From contig CAKUBJ010000003.1 of NCBI GenBank assembly GCA_934636905.1, positions 7,667 through 71,666 of the forward strand: DNA of 64,000 nt, given 5' to 3'. The translations under genes and the position numbers were made by a program. The notes below the pieces were generated by a model that did not search any database, was not told the DNA's origin, and saw only the letters and a list, made by a program, of their open reading frames with translations. The DNA comes from an uncultured Dysosmobacter sp. Lineage in GTDB: Bacteria > Bacillota > Clostridia > Oscillospirales > Oscillospiraceae. The first letter of the stretch is position 1. Each line of letters opens with the position of its first letter. Below, piece after piece: positions 63,885 through 64,000 of the stretch.

Positions 63885-64000
63885 GAAAAAAGTGAACATG
63901 AGGGGCTGCAAAGCCTTGAAAACACTCACTTTTTGAAAATCTCATTTCCTGTTTGATAGCAAAATGATAGCAGATACTAAAGCCATTTTGTTTGTTCTTG
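63873..64000. other. Possible element junction at the guaA 3' end
   Basis: GAGTGGGAATA at 63873-63883 is the guaA-end core used as attachment site by Tn5801-like elements. Right after it GC drops sharply, a hairpin-like GTGAAC...AAAACACTCAC is present, and two tandem ATGATAGCA/TTTGATAGC units (63951-63972) resemble integrase arm sites. No gene is visible before the window ends. Confidence 0.45.

Overview
The window is chromosomal DNA of a GC-rich (about 60 percent), low-copy-repeat Bacillota, most likely a gut-type anaerobic Clostridia of the Oscillospiraceae group. Pointers are T-box control of pheST, a glmS ribozyme, DUF421/DUF4491/DUF1385 genes, SLH-domain surface proteins, a Re-type citrate synthase, type III glutamine synthetase and an OLE RNA locus. 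This lineage call is inference from gene content; no rRNA or tRNA gene is present.

Layout. 1-4 kb: pheST (minus) with T-box leader. 4-10.7 kb: cytidylate-kinase-like protein, NAD(P)HX repair enzyme, GerS-like lipoprotein, alr, solitary MazF, two unknown proteins, nrdR. 10.7-12.2 kb: a small AT-rich island and a DUF421/DUF4363 pair. 12.4-16.6 kb: amino-sugar synthesis (glmM, a left-handed-beta-helix protein, glmS ribozyme, glmS). 17-18.6 kb: SLH-GH25 lysozyme. 18.7-25.7 kb: OLE RNA, oapA, dxs, tlyA, nadK, argR, recN in one direction. 26-27 kb: Ig-like/SLH surface protein. 27-32.3 kb (minus): Re-citrate synthase, GntR regulator, aconitase and isocitrate dehydrogenase, an operon making 2-oxoglutarate. 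32.5-34.3 kb: DUF2461, HD hydrolase and a MITE-like element. 34.3-38.7 kb (minus): 5'-nucleotidase-LysM, DUF1294, pseudouridine catabolism (psuK-psuG). 38.9-43.7 kb: lipoproteins and a two-component system. 43.7-49.7 kb: DUF1385, prmC, recA, recX, rimO, DUF4491, pgsA. 49.8-52.8 kb: accessory membrane proteins, an XRE regulator, UDG. 53-60.6 kb: nitrogen assimilation, with glnN (minus) divergent from a split glutamate synthase, glnA and an ANTAR regulator. 60.7-63.9 kb: pyrG and guaA, then a possible integrated-element junction.

How it fits together. Citrate operon (2-oxoglutarate), glutamine synthetases and split glutamate synthase together form a glutamate/glutamine supply line, which feeds the glutamine-using enzymes GlmS, PyrG and GuaA also found here. 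The ANTAR gene next to the glt genes matches a leader where an 8-bp hairpin with an A1/G4 hexaloop excludes a 20-bp terminator.

Most unusual signals: (1) two copies of a five-hairpin element, after alr and after glmS, each flanked by a duplicate of the last 55-86 bp of the gene it follows and conserving linkers while stems differ; (2) the OLE RNA-oapA locus; (3) the ANTAR-type glt leader; (4) a 273-bp TA-flanked inverted-repeat element at 33.9-34.2 kb.
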